From positions 248,001-312,000 of the forward strand of contig JAKNDB010000007.1 in the NCBI GenBank assembly GCA_024305405.1: 64,000 nucleotides of DNA. The letters run 5' to 3'. This DNA is from Dirofilaria immitis (Eukaryota; Nematoda; Chromadorea; Rhabditida; Onchocercidae). The position numbers and the translations under genes are program-made. A model generated the notes under the pieces. The model was not told where the DNA came from. It saw only the letters and a program-made list of their open reading frames with translations, and made no database searches. Shown piece by piece: positions 13,252-25,500 of this stretch (the stretch's first letter is position 1; each line of letters starts with the position of its first letter).

Positions 13252-15473
13252 CAGTAATGTTGATTAAATTATTTGTCCTATGCTTTCTATTTCTCTTTAT
13301 TTTATGATGATATACAAAATTTGCGTTGCAGTTGTAATACGGCATCTTTCTGTTGTTTCCAAATAAGATAAAAGAAAAGAATCTCTACTGCAGCCCTAAT
13401 CATTTTGACATTGAGGAAGATTGCGGTATTATAATCCGAAACAGTATTTATGATTTTAAATGAGAAAAAAAAACTTGATTTTCTGAAAAAATTTCGGAAA
13501 TCCGAAGAAAAAAAAGTAAGAAGAAGGATTATTATTTTAGGAAACAACTAGGAATCTGTTAATTTTTACAGGTTTTTGTTTGCATTACTCTCTATGCTGT
13601 ACTAGATTATTCTATTTTTTCGAGTGTTTCAATTATTTGATTTCACATTCTCCTGGAAATAATTTGATTATAGACTACTAGGAAGAAAGGGAGTTAAGTC
13701 AACTGAGATAAGTTAAGTATTTAATTTAAATTAAGCGCTAAGTAATTGTAATTGTGGAAGGCGTAAATTAATGATCGTTTGCAAATAGCAGCCACTGACA
13801 TTTCCCATATTCCTAATCATATACTATTTTTACCTTGATGTTATAAAAAAATTTTATTGTAGTAAAATGGTGTATCTTAAAATTTTGTGAGTGATTCAGG
13901 AAAAATAGATGGCTGATCTGAGATATTTAACTTTTTTATTATTGAGGGTGCATTTATCAAATTGAATTAATTATTACACTTTGAAAAATTAGTGTTGGCG
14001 AAGTGGAAAATTAAGCAACTCTGTTTATTCGGGACGTGATTCACTTGAATTTTTATTGTTCCTGTACCATAATACTTGTTCACCTGTAATTATAGTTTTG
14101 TGATATGAAAAGCAGTAATGCCTATGTATTTTTCACATGTCTGCTTCTAAAATATATTCGCGACTTTTGCTACGGTTAATGTTGAGATTCGAAACAATGG
14201 TTTTCAAGTTGATGGTGCTCTTGAACAAGAACTGGTCGATAGGAAGCAAATATTTGATTTATTTTCTCATAATATGTTGTGAAATGCTGGTTATTATCTA
14301 TCATTTTAAAGATAACTTACTCGAATTTGATCCATATGGGAACAAATGCAATTTCAAGTTAATTTAATTTAAATCGTTAGTATATTGAAACTATGGGCAC
14401 ATCCATTAATGGTAGTCTGAATTTTAAAGAAGTTCTAATTAACACATTACACTCAATACTAATTGCATCTAAATTGATCTGTAAACATAATAATTATGGT
14501 GTTATTAAAAAGTAAAAACAGTTCTTATTTCCAAAATTTGATCTTTTAAATTAGAACTGAAAATTAAGAGAACTTAATCAATAATGCGAAGAAGAACCCA
14601 TGCTTCGAAATTTTAATACGAGTATTCAAATCATTTGGAAACGAATTATGTTTCAAGGTTTCGATGTGAAGAAAAAACTATTAAAGCAGGACTAGATTAC
14701 TTTCTCGTTCTGAGTTGGCTCAATATCAATATAACGAGTAGCTATCTTCAAATTGTTCAATAATTCCCTAAACTTATGCGCAGTTTGTTATTGTTCGATA
14801 AGAAAGAAATTGCTAAATATCGTATCAAGATCGAATGATTTCAACCTGGCCGCTGAATGCATGATTAATTAAAGCATGAAAGGATGAAAACAAATGCCGC
14901 CATTTTTCTTTAGATCGGGAATGAAAATTATTCGTTTATGAATTGGTCATTTGCGGTCATGACCGTTGAACGATTCAAACATGAATTCAATGTGTCCAAT
15001 TCCGCTTATTGTGGGGATTCAGAAGGAACGGTAAATATTCGACTTTCTTTAGGTTGCAATGCTAGTTACCTTCCTTTCCTTTGCAATGCCAGGTATATTA
15101 TCCATTGCTCACTCACACAATCAATTGCTCTAATTTCATTTTTTTAAATGACGCAAATGACGTAAGTCAAATAAATTTTAAATGACGGGAATGAAGCAAA
15201 AGATTATTCACCTGTTATAAACAAAAACAAAAAAGATTTCATTGTGAATGAAAAGAAAAATGCTTCTTATCACGTATTAAACCTCTAATTTCGGCTTGAT
15301 CAACGTGAACAACGTGAACATCAAGCTGTTGCTGGAGGTATGATAGTGACTTCGACGAATTTAAAGTATATTTCGAAATGTTTCAAGAAATGACCATGTA
15401 TAGCTTAAAATTCATTTTATTTAACTCGTGAAATTTTATCTGATGTATATTAATTAAAATAAGCAACAGAAAG
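13252..15473. other. Intergenic stretch 3' of the TSC22 gene
   Basis: It holds the 3' UTR of the TSC22 gene at its start and then no recognisable gene. One open stretch around 14154-14282 on the plus strand reads for about 40 codons and could be a decayed exon, but it matches no family I recognise. The part from about 14880 to 15120 is slightly less AT-rich, again without a call. Confidence 0.5.
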
Positions 15474-16200
15474 TGTTCGGAAATTCGAATTTTTGCTTAC
15501 AATATAAAATGTTAAGACCAAGAATATCTTTTGAATAAATTACCTGACTTATGATTCTGCTTATAAGAATTGTAATTAAGTTATTCAAGAGCAGCAGCCA
15601 TTTATATGATTGTTGTTTCCTTATTTCTTTGGGAATTTTGTGACGGACATTTCTCACATCTGTCAATTCATCATCTATAGTAAGACTAAAGATCAAATAA
15701 TTTCCCTTCCTATTAACCATGTTCAACGCAATTCCAAAATTACTATCGCTTATTTATTTCATACGTCCAGAGTTTCTTGTTTCTGCTAAGTCATACATTC
15801 CATATTTTAATCTTTCTTCAATAACTGATATAAAATATTTGTGGTACCGTCCAGTTATAATGGTACATATATGGCAACTTTTTTTGTACAATGGGGCTTT
15901 CATCACTTGTTTTATTTGTCTTCATTTTTTTATTCCTTTCATTTTTCATTTGATAATTGATTTCATTATTCATATTCCTACTGGTCGGATAAAACGTTAC
16001 CAACAAACATACCAATTCTCCTAGTTGAATCAATCGGTGAATCATTTCAATCACCAACCCAAGAATAATCCTATCTCAAGTGACACAAAACCTGTCATCA
16101 GATCCACAACATTCAGACTTAAATAACGGTTATAAAAACGATTTCACCCATTTCAAGTCCCATCAAACCAAATCTCGTAAAACTCAACAATACTTCCACA
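15474..16200 (+). repeat. 5' LTR
   Basis: This copy pairs with 17314-18080. Both start with a T-rich segment (TGTTCGG here, TATTCGT in the partner) and end in TTCCACA / TTTCACA. The longest exactly shared block is around 15669-15713. Compared with the partner it lacks an inserted 'GGTATGTTGGT' arm and the SL1-like segment. The exact 5' boundary is uncertain by some bases. Confidence 0.7.
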
Positions 16201-16210
16201 ACGAATTTTT

Positions 16211-16228
16211 TGGTGCTCGAGGTGAGGT
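16211..16228 (+). other. Putative tRNA primer-binding site of the LTR element
   Basis: The 18 bases TGGTGCTCGAGGTGAGGT lie 10 bases after the 5' LTR end. Their reverse complement ends in CCA, as a tRNA 3' end must. The tRNA species was not identified. Confidence 0.6.
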
Positions 16229-16296
16229 ACAGTGTTGGCTTCTCTAGTGAAATCAACTTAACCAACTATTGAAATTTTTAAATTTCACTCTCAAGG

Positions 16297-16635
16297 ATGT
16301 CAAGGGAATCAAAAAAACCTAACACTACCAGATCAAAATTTTCTCTAGAAGAAATACAACATTATGAAATCAAAAAGTGGAATGTCAAAAACAAAATTGA
16401 ACGTTTTGAATTGTACATCAGTACGCCGGAAACGATCAACGAAAAATGGCTGGACTACGTATGTAACAAATTTCGCTCTCAACAAAGAAGAAAGAAGAGG
16501 GAGACAAATATAAATAAAATGGTCGAAGATGAACAAGACATTTTGTCTATAGGCTATTTACTGACACTCAAACAAAGCCCTTTCTCTTATAATCACAACT
16601 GTTGCCTTTTATTCTCCTTTTTACTATTAAAATAA
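16297..16635 (+). pseudogene. First internal ORF of the LTR element (gag-like or fusion remnant)
   Basis: An ATG-started 112-codon ORF begins about 70 bases after the putative primer-binding site, where gag would start. It is Lys/Arg/Glu-rich and contains a basic cluster RRKKRE about two thirds along. The last part, translated from AT-rich DNA, looks non-coding. No zinc knuckle or protease motif is present. It may be the truncated N-terminus of gag, or a piece of the envelope-like gene brought near by the internal deletion; the basic cluster resembles a furin site but is not proof of one. Confidence 0.35.
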
Positions 16636-16702
16636 TTCATCAATATTATCTTACTAGACTTTATTATTCGCTTTATCATAACCACGGTATTGTATAATTG
16701 GT

Positions 16703-17297
16703 TAATAACTGGTTAATTCGACCATTGTGAATAAATACTTTCTGCCAATTCTTTACAACAATTAACCAATGAGGCAAACTTTTCCTATAATTGGAGGCAA
16801 AATTGTCGAAATGACATTATAGTAAAAAGAACCGATAAGCTATTAGTCACTCCTTGTAATTCCAATAATTCGGACTGGAAAACTGTGATATTCAAGGGAG
16901 GTATAGTAAGCAGATTTGAAATTGAAAGAGTTAATGCGGAATTAAAGATATTAGCCCAAAAATATGAAGTTATCAATCAATTCTTTGATCAATCAACCAA
17001 GGAAAAATTCTCTCCAAACAGACATAGATCAACAAGGAAAAGAACTGGTGAAAGAATTGGAAACTTAGTTCCAGAAGACTAATGAACTAATAAAGGAAGA
17101 ACTAACAGCAGTTATGGGACACTTGGAAGTTGATCACTATTTGTGTAATCGTTTCGGCAATATTAATTGTGTTATTCCTTATCAAACTAAAATTTCGATC
17201 CCCTTCCCGCTTTTTAAACCGAAGTCCCTCATATAAATTAGAGGATCGAAACTTTTCTAACAATCAGATTATTTTCCGCACTTATTGTTGTTCTTAA
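16703..17297 (+). pseudogene. Envelope-like remnant with C-terminal membrane span, broken
   Basis: Upstream of the 3' LTR the plus strand holds pieces that together have the layout of a retroelement envelope C-terminus: a Cys-containing ectodomain piece (open about 16745-17082), a heptad-like Leu/Gln/Glu-rich stretch (about 17000-17125, in the next frame), a strongly hydrophobic span at about 17133-17180 and a basic tail ending just before the LTR. At least two frame changes and in-frame stops near 16710 and 16730 break it, so it cannot make a full protein. The assignment rests on position and architecture, not on a recognised family motif. Confidence 0.35.
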
Positions 17298-17778
17298 TTC
17301 TTCTTCGTCAGAATATTCGTGAATCCGGATTTTGTTTGCAATATAAAGTGTTAATATCATGAATATCTTTTCAATGAATTAAACGATTCATGATCATTCT
17401 TATAAGAATTGTAATTAGGTTGTTCAAAGAACAACTATTTATATGATCAATTGCCATTTCCGTATTTCTTTGAAAAATTTGTGATAGTCATTTCTCATAT
17501 TTGTTAATTCATCATCTATAGTAAGACTAAAGATCAAATAATTTCCCTTCATATTAACCATCTTCAACGGAATTCCAAAATTCCTATCGCTTATTCTTGT
17601 TTCTGTCAAGTTTCTTGTTTCTGCTAAGTCATACATTCCATATTTTAATCTTTCTTCAATAACTGATATAAAATATTTGTAGTACCGTCCAGTTATAATG
17701 GTACATATATGGCAACTTTTTTTATACAATGGGGCTTTCATCACTTGTTTTATTTGTCTTCACTTTTTTATTCGTTTC

Positions 17779-17909
17779 ATTGGTATGTTGGTAAAAAATT
17801 TGTGGTTTGATAATTGATTTCATTATTCATATTCCTATTGGATTGAATAAAACGTTGGTTTAATTATTCAAGTTTGAGCCACTACCAACAAATTTACCAA
17901 CATACCAAT
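17779..17909. repeat. Inverted repeat (hairpin) inside the 3' LTR
   Basis: The segment 17779-17806 and the reverse complement of 17884-17909 share ATTGGTATGTTGGTAAA exactly and then continue with small gaps (TTTGTGGT against TTTGTTGGT). The loop is about 77 bases and contains the SL1-like stretch. The 5' LTR has only a version of the right arm, so the left arm was gained in this copy or lost in the other. Confidence 0.75.
17857..17878 (+). other. SL1 spliced-leader-like 22-mer
   Basis: By eye these 22 bases match the conserved nematode SL1 leader at 20 positions; the two differences replace the CC in the middle by TT. The next bases are CCACTACC, not the GT donor of a real SL RNA gene, so this is not an SL RNA gene. 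It looks like an SL1 exon already joined to other sequence. The 5' LTR lacks this piece. Confidence 0.6.
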
Positions 17910-18080
17910 CCTCCTAATTGAATCAAATGGTGATCATTCCAATCATCAATCCAAGAACAACCCTATCTCAAGTGACACAAAACTTGTCACATCAACAACA
18001 TAGACTCAAACAAGTGTTGTACAAACAATTTCATCCAATTCAATTCCTAAAACCTCGTAAAACTCAACAATAATTTCACA

Positions 18081-21000
18081 GCACAAAGATTGTACTATGA
18101 GCAGTATCACAAATATATTTACGGCAAAGATTACAACCATCATCTTTTAAGTGTAAAGTTCAGAAATATCATGTGTGTATTGTTTAGTGCACGTGATTTA
18201 TTTTGTTTTGTCAGTATTTCTAACGAATACAATGATTTACATTGAATATGAAATTTTAGACGAAATCCTGTCATTCATATGTAACTTATCTAACCTGTCC
18301 AAGTTTCATTATTTAAATAATCATTAATCGGTATTGGATATCCTAAAGCTATTGGTTATATTCCGTACTTTGGATTAGCGAATCCAGAAAATTGAATAAA
18401 TGGCCCAGAAATACAGATGAACTTTTAATTGACTAAAAATATTCTTCATAAATCAACAGCAGTTATTTAGCAAATTGATAGGTGAGGTTGACTTTGATAA
18501 TATTTTGTGTTTCTGTTGTTGTGATTTCAGCTGGAGGCATCTATTGTGATGTAGAATCTGCCAAATCTGAATTGCTTATCGTAATTTAGAATTTATAGGT
18601 TTGAACATGCTGTTATGATAAATGAAAAGAAAAGACGAAGATGAGAAATTCGCACTTTACTCCATCATTGACATAAGTGCATCTTCTTCCAAAGTGATAA
18701 ATTGTAGAAGTCTAAGCATATTTTTTTCTTTTCTGATTATTCAATCATCATTCCCTAAATCGCTGACTTATTTTATCATGTTAATGAGAGAGAGAGAGAG
18801 ATGATATATTTCGGTGGAGAGATAATTTTCTGCTAATTATTCAATCGTCGTTTATCTATAGCACTGATTTGTATCATGATAATGAGATAATAAGATATAT
18901 TTCGATAGAAACATAAATATTCCCCATGATAATATTTGTTGTTATCAAGATAATAGTACAAAATGTCGCATTTAATACGAAGTGAAGTATTTATTTGAAA
19001 GGTTCTAAATCTTATTGAGGAAAAAGAAAATTATGAAATAATATCTTTCAAATTCTAATTATACTGATAATAATTGATATGAAGGAATTATGAAGGAACT
19101 TAGTCTGCCCATACAACGTACACTACTTCAATGATTATTTGATACGTTTATAAACAAAATTAATACATAAATTAAATATGCGAATAATTCCATTACTTGC
19201 AATGATATGACAAATTTGACTGATAATAATTTATCAATCGATATATTCATATATTTTGGGGTACAAAAAAGTTGAAAATTTTGTAAAATAAATGGTATAG
19301 AAATAAGAAAAAAAGGGAGGAAAAAACAAGAATGCTGAAAAGAAGACGGAAGAATAAGCAAAGGTATATGATATATTTGTTTCAAAACTTTATTGATTCT
19401 AGACATTCTATACTTTATTGATAGTATTGATTATAAACATTCTATACTTTGTTGTTGTTGTTATTCTCTCAAGGTTTGAAAAAGATAAATAACTAAGTAA
19501 AAATTTGGGAAGAAATAGGTAATCGAATAATCGAAAGAAAGTAATGATAATAATAAATGAAAGGATCAAACTTAGCAAATCATCATCAAAGATCATAGAC
19601 AAATTTATCACAATCATAATTCGCAAGATGAAAATATATTTTCTGGAATAACTTTCTCTTATCACTCGGATATGTTATGTTGAAAAAAAGAAAACGATAT
19701 AAAGAAATATCAAAATATGAAAAAATATGAAAAACATAAAAATTAAATTTAAAAAAATAAAAAGACTTGAAAAATTATGAGCTCTTTATAATGGATATAT
19801 GAAATTATAAGTTGACTAAAATATTTGCAATTAATAAAAATACGTAGTTTGTTTCGAAAAGTAATTTTTATTTTTAATTCTTAATTTGTTACAAATGGCT
19901 AAGCTATTAATATTGGTGATATATTTAGTGTTTTGAATAAATTACCAAATACTTGAAATTATTTATTGTCGATAATTAGAAACCCTCTAACATACCATTA
20001 GAGGTTATCGATAAAGTGATTTTATTTCAGACAGGTAAATGTGAAAAAAATTTTCACCTGGAAAAGCGATTATGGTATTATTTTTTAGCTTAATTTTCGG
20101 AATCGGCTTTGCATGCCATGGTCATTTGATGTACCATTAATTGATGATATTTTTGTAAAAGAATCTTTCGATGTACTTCGGTAGATTATTGCGTGACCTT
20201 CATATAATTCAACGAAATACATTATATCTATCATTATACTTAATTTTTTTCCAGATTTCAAAATTATCGAAGCATAAAGAGAACTCTTGAAAATCTAAAA
20301 CTAAAAAAAAGGTAGATATTATTAGATCGTTTCAGATTTCATAATTTTTGATTATTTCGAAAAGAAACAAATAACAATTATCAGTTGAACAATTTATTAT
20401 TGATATGTTTAATTATATTTTATTGCTAAAATTGAGAAAAAATGTACAATTTTCGCTTTAGCAAAAAATTGATGCTTCTGTAAAAGAAATATGAGAATAA
20501 ATTCTAATAAGAATGAATTCATTTGCTAAAATTATCATTCCTTAGTAATCAGACAAATCATATCATTCTTTCTAATTATGCATAAAAATAACCTTACATG
20601 AATAAAGATTTTTTTCAGACCAATATTACAAATACTCGAACTCGAAGTATTGCTCTTGACTTTTAAAGTTTCATGGTAAAGTTTATTTATCACTCTACCA
20701 TCACCATTTATTTGGAGAACTACTGTGGATACTATATGCCCGTTTCGCAGCTACACATATTCTGAAGATAAGTTATATTATTGTTTCCGTTTTTTATGAT
20801 GGCCTTCTTTTTAAATTTTATAGTTTAAATATTTGCATCAATCGTGAAAACACTAATCTTCTTTTAATAATCTCGGATCTGCATAAACAAATTTCTCTGA
20901 CACGTCATGCTATCAAGCTATTATGTCACAATCGTTGTATTAAACAATAAAAGTTTTGTTTTTTAAGGGCGCATATGCAATCGATGAATCAACACTGTCA

Positions 21001-22533
21001 ACGATAACATTTCTCATATGTTGCTATCCGTCTTATATCAGCCCTAATCGATCTTTATATGATTAAACACGCCGATAGTATAAATATCATGGATTAGATA
21101 ACAATCAAAAACAAATAAATGATTTAGCAATCGATCAAAAATAATCGAATAATAATTACATTGTATTTTCTTTACTGATGACATATTTGTATACCGAATG
21201 AGATATAACATTAACTTGCCAAAATTCATATATTCAATTACATTCATAGCTTATAGTTTCAATTTTGACCAAATTACCATCTCTTAGTGAAAATGATCTT
21301 GTAACATAGATTATTGATTGTAGAATAATCGATGTGATAATGTTATTATCGTACTGATGTAATATTGATAACAAAATGTTCAAATAACAAAAATTTAGTA
21401 AAATCCCTCTTATCGCAGTGTTCACGATCGATTACATTATTCCAAAGCAAACAGTTTAATAATCTAAATAAATTATCAAATTTCCAATAAGCAAAACTCT
21501 TATATGAGACAGTGATACTGAAAACTAATGCTAAAAACTAACAATGCTTTTATTCAAGTAAATTGATCTATCTTCTACATTCGTCACTTCTCTATAGCAT
21601 AATTCGTCAACAGATTAGAAATCTGATAAAACCAGTGATAACACGTAAACTATTATAATTAGCGATGTGTTCCTGATGATTCTAGTGATTTATCACCGAA
21701 ACCAGCCATGCAAATTTTCGAGAACTGATTTAGAAGATAAGTTATCGGATGCATGTCATTCGAATTTTTACTATTCACATTTTGATTTTATTAGCATATA
21801 TTTGATAATCAAAAACTAATCTAAAAACTAACGAGGGTCTAGCATCCATCAAGTTGGTCTGTTGCAAAGTGTTGACCCTCAAAATTCATTGTCCGCCATT
21901 TCTTTTTCAAGATCACTAAAATATTATTGGTAAAATCTATTTACTCAATTAAACACAAAAATAATACATTATTCATAAAATCCCAACACGGAGTACAGTA
22001 AGTAACAGGATCAAAAATTTTTCGGATCAACAAAACCTGCCACAACAAAAAGGTCAACAATACAAATAAATTAACAATTTCTTGAAAATCTAAATTCAAA
22101 ATTAAGCAAATCCAGCAATTTACTCTATTTAAACAATAGTAAAATTCAGAAATCTAAAGAAACTGGTGATCGCTCTGAAACAACTGGGAAATAATTGATC
22201 GATAATTCTATTTCTTCATTACTTTTTCGCTCTTCCATGCTAATTAGCTTTTTCTCTGCAATATGATATTTGAATGAATTTTTGGATCCTTCTTACACAT
22301 CATTTGAAAATACTAAAAAAAGGACACGTTATTATTTCCGTTATTATTCCCCGCTAAATGTTCAATTCATCATTCCAAAATAAAATTTTTGTATTCCTTA
22401 CAAGTACGACAAAAATTATCATAACGTTAGATATCATAATCCGATATGATACTTAGTATCATCATTATTCTCCAACAATATGAATAATGATTTTTCGAAT
22501 TGCAGAAAAATTGTCAAAATACAAAAAAAATCA
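18081..22533. other. Intergenic stretch between the LTR element and RPN2
   Basis: No gene was recognised. There is a short GA microsatellite at 18787-18801. ORFs here are below 95 codons, AT-rich and without motifs. The last few hundred bases should contain the 3' UTR of the minus-strand RPN2 gene. Confidence 0.55.
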
Positions 22534-25500
22534 TTACTTTCGTCTAGCTGCAAGTATTCTTAACAAACGGTTTCCGGAAATAAATGTTACGGTACCAATC
22601 ACTGACAAATACTTCAACGTTTCAAACATAGTTAACTGCATCCAGAAAACAAAATATAACCCGAATATTCCTTCAAAAATAATGGTTCAGTAAGAAAACA
22701 AGTATTTCGGAAATCAGAAAGCAATTTTCCGTATTTGTTAGGAAAAAACAGAAAAATTTCATTAAAAAATGATACAATGTATTAAATAAAGCATAGCTGC
22801 TATCATCCTATGAATTGTATATGTAAATTAATGATAGCATTTGATTTCGAAAAAGAAATATCACCAAACTGAATGACTTACAAATAGTCTATTATTTATT
22901 TCAAATCAAAAAGCCAAGATAATATGAGCTAAATTTTTAAGTAAGCATCAACTCTGAAATGGTCGGGATATCGAAAAACCTGACTTCTCATAATATGAAG
23001 TCAAGTTTCTGATCATTACTTACTGATCAAAAACTATTATATAAGAAAAACCTTAAACTCACCTATTAAACCGCTATGGAAAATTAAAACAGAGGGAGAA
23101 GTTGGTATATTTCCAAAATTGATTCCAATACGTAACCACTGGAAATTTTCATAAATTAATAAAATTATATTTGAAGTATTACTTTAATGATATCAACAAA
23201 AATCTTTAAATATTTAATTATAACATACCAAAATGAGAAGAACGAGCAATGGAATTGCACAGAGGAAAACAAAAACAGTTGAAACAATCTGCGGTGGCCG
23301 CTTTTCTGGTTCTCGAAATATATGTTTAATTTCCGGTGCTTTATCATAGACGATGCGTCCAGATTTTTTGATTTTTGAAGCAGCTATTGCAGGAAGTTTC
23401 AAATTAACATCTACCTGTAAAAGCACAGAAGAAATGCAAGTGAAACAGGTAAAATTAAAATCTATACAGCTAATACTGATATCTTTTCGAAAAGTGCTGA
23501 GTTTTATATCTAACAAATATAATAAATATTTTTTAGACAAATTTCATGCTCATACCAAGTTCCAGTCGAAAGCATGTGATATTGCTAGATCACCCACTAC
23601 TAACCGTACAGCATATCGGCCTGATAAACCTTCAAAATCTTTTGCAGCTTTCTCGAAATCCTAGAAATTCAAATAATAAATTCACCAATATTAAGGAATA
23701 TTACACATATCTATTTTATGAAACTAAACAATTGCTAAACAAAAAACTAAACTACTTTATGGAAGAAAAAAACTATTTCAAGGAAAAAAATCAATCATAC
23801 CACATCAAATACATAATTTCGATTGTGATCCGGTGTGGCAACAAAGATAATTTCTTGACGAGTATCACTATGAACAAATATTACGAATGCCTGATGAACC
23901 AATATTGCTTCACCAGTTTTTGCTTCTTCAACTTTAAATCTGATTTCCATCTTACTGTGTACGTCGGCTTCCAGAGTTTTTCCTATCTTTGAATTCTCTT
24001 TAACTCTGAAAGATATGGACTAATTCCTATTCCATCTCTTCCAAATTATAACTCAGTTTCCCGCACTTCCAATAAACCAATTTCAAAATGAAAACAAAAG
24101 TAGGATTTTACCTCATTCAATCTTATTCCCGGAAGAGGATTAAAATTATGAAACTGAACTACATTTAATTTAAAAGTAATTTTTACTAATAATGAAATGT
24201 ATAAAACCTTTAAATAAACCCAAATACTATAACTAAACAACCTTGCCCAACATTTCAAACTCACGAAATGGATGATGATGGCTTTAAAAGCTCCCGATCG
24301 AATACTGCTACCGTGACATCTTCGATTCGCACTTTTACAAGTACTCTCATCATCAGTGACGCACCATTTGTTCCCACTAAACGTTTATCCTGGAACAGAA
24401 TAAATAAAAGCATTTTGATTAAAATTTAAAAAAAATTTTAATTAAAATTTAAATCCTGCACAAAAAAACATTAGTTATTAAATGTTTTTACGATATCACC
24501 AGAGTTATCAAGAATATTCTCTTTCTCACTATCGTTTGCAAAATTTCCAGAAAATGTTTATGATGTCCGTATTAAGTTCTTCCATTCAAAGCTTTCGATT
24601 TCAAAGACTTTGTCGTGCACATAGGAAAAAGATTACCTGACTTCCAGCAGTTAGAACGAGATTATAAAATCCACGCTGTTTGGCATTTTTAACAGACAAT
24701 TCATATAATGTATTAGTTTTATCAGAGGCAACTCCTTTCAATGGTTGTCGTACACTTGCAATTTCTTTCGAAGCTATATGTGTAGCTGAATCCAAAACGA
24801 CTGATAATGGTCCAACCGATTCGCCTAATACATTCGAAACACGAATAACCAAAGGCTATAATAAGCGTTTGATAAGAAAACAACAGGAAATTCAATAATA
24901 TGGTGTATACCAAAAGAGGAAATATTACTCCATTCTAAGTTTCTTCACATTCTAAAAATTATAGTTTACGAATTCATTGAAGCAAAACAAAAAAATGCGG
25001 CATAAGTTCTAAAATACTGATAATTTTAATGTAGAAAATCCGAAAATTGAAATTTTGACAGAATGATAAATCATTAATAATAATAATGAATTCCTGTACC
25101 TCTCACTCTGAAAAAATTACACCGTAAAAATGTATTCCAAAGTAAACTTACTTTGTTCACATCTAATTGAGTCACACTTGATACTAGAGAAAAGACAACT
25201 GGTATTTGGAAATTATTATTCGTAAGTTTTTTCAATGTCAATAATAAAAGATAAGCACCGCGGTCAAACTGCACAGTTCTACGACTAAGCAGGTAATTTG
25301 CCAATTTCACCGCTTCATCCTAAATAAGATTCATATATATAAATTAGAACTCAAGTTTTTTTGGCGATTGAAGTTGGTTTAATAGATAACATTCTTCACG
25401 GAAACTGCAAGCAAATAATAGATACTTTTCTTTTTTATTGAAGTTCAAGTAAAAGCTAACACTTTTCACTCCTGGTGATTTGTTAAGTTTATCAGCTAGA

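Larger units (their letters stand above)
15474..18080 (+). mobile_element. Decayed, internally deleted LTR retroelement
   Basis: Two direct repeats of about 730 and 770 bp (15474-16200 and 17314-18080) are clearly homologous over their full length, by eye somewhat over 80% identical, and enclose only 1.1 kb. Ten bases after the end of the first repeat comes a TGG-starting 18-mer typical of a tRNA primer-binding site, which fixes the plus orientation. The internal part has an ORF starting at 16297 and an envelope-like 3' part, but no protease, reverse transcriptase or integrase, so gag-pol is deleted. The divergence of the LTRs indicates an old insertion. I see no matching target-site duplication. 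The family (BEL/Pao or Gypsy-like) cannot be decided without pol. Confidence 0.7.
17314..18080 (+). repeat. 3' LTR
   Basis: This is the partner of 15474-16200, same orientation. It is about 40 bp longer because of two insertions relative to the 5' LTR: an arm starting near 17779 and a segment near 17857-17883 that contains an SL1-like sequence. A TATA-like ATATAAATTAGAGG lies just upstream at about 17233. Confidence 0.7.

Noticed and set aside
17857..17878. A functional SL RNA gene
   Set aside because: There is no GT donor after the leader, no Sm-binding site in the following 100 bases and two changes in an otherwise invariant leader.
24046..24264. A 72-codon minus-strand ORF inside RPN2 as an extra exon
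   Set aside because: The exons on either side (24265-24389 and 23801-24005) join in phase without it and match the RPN2 family; it is intron.
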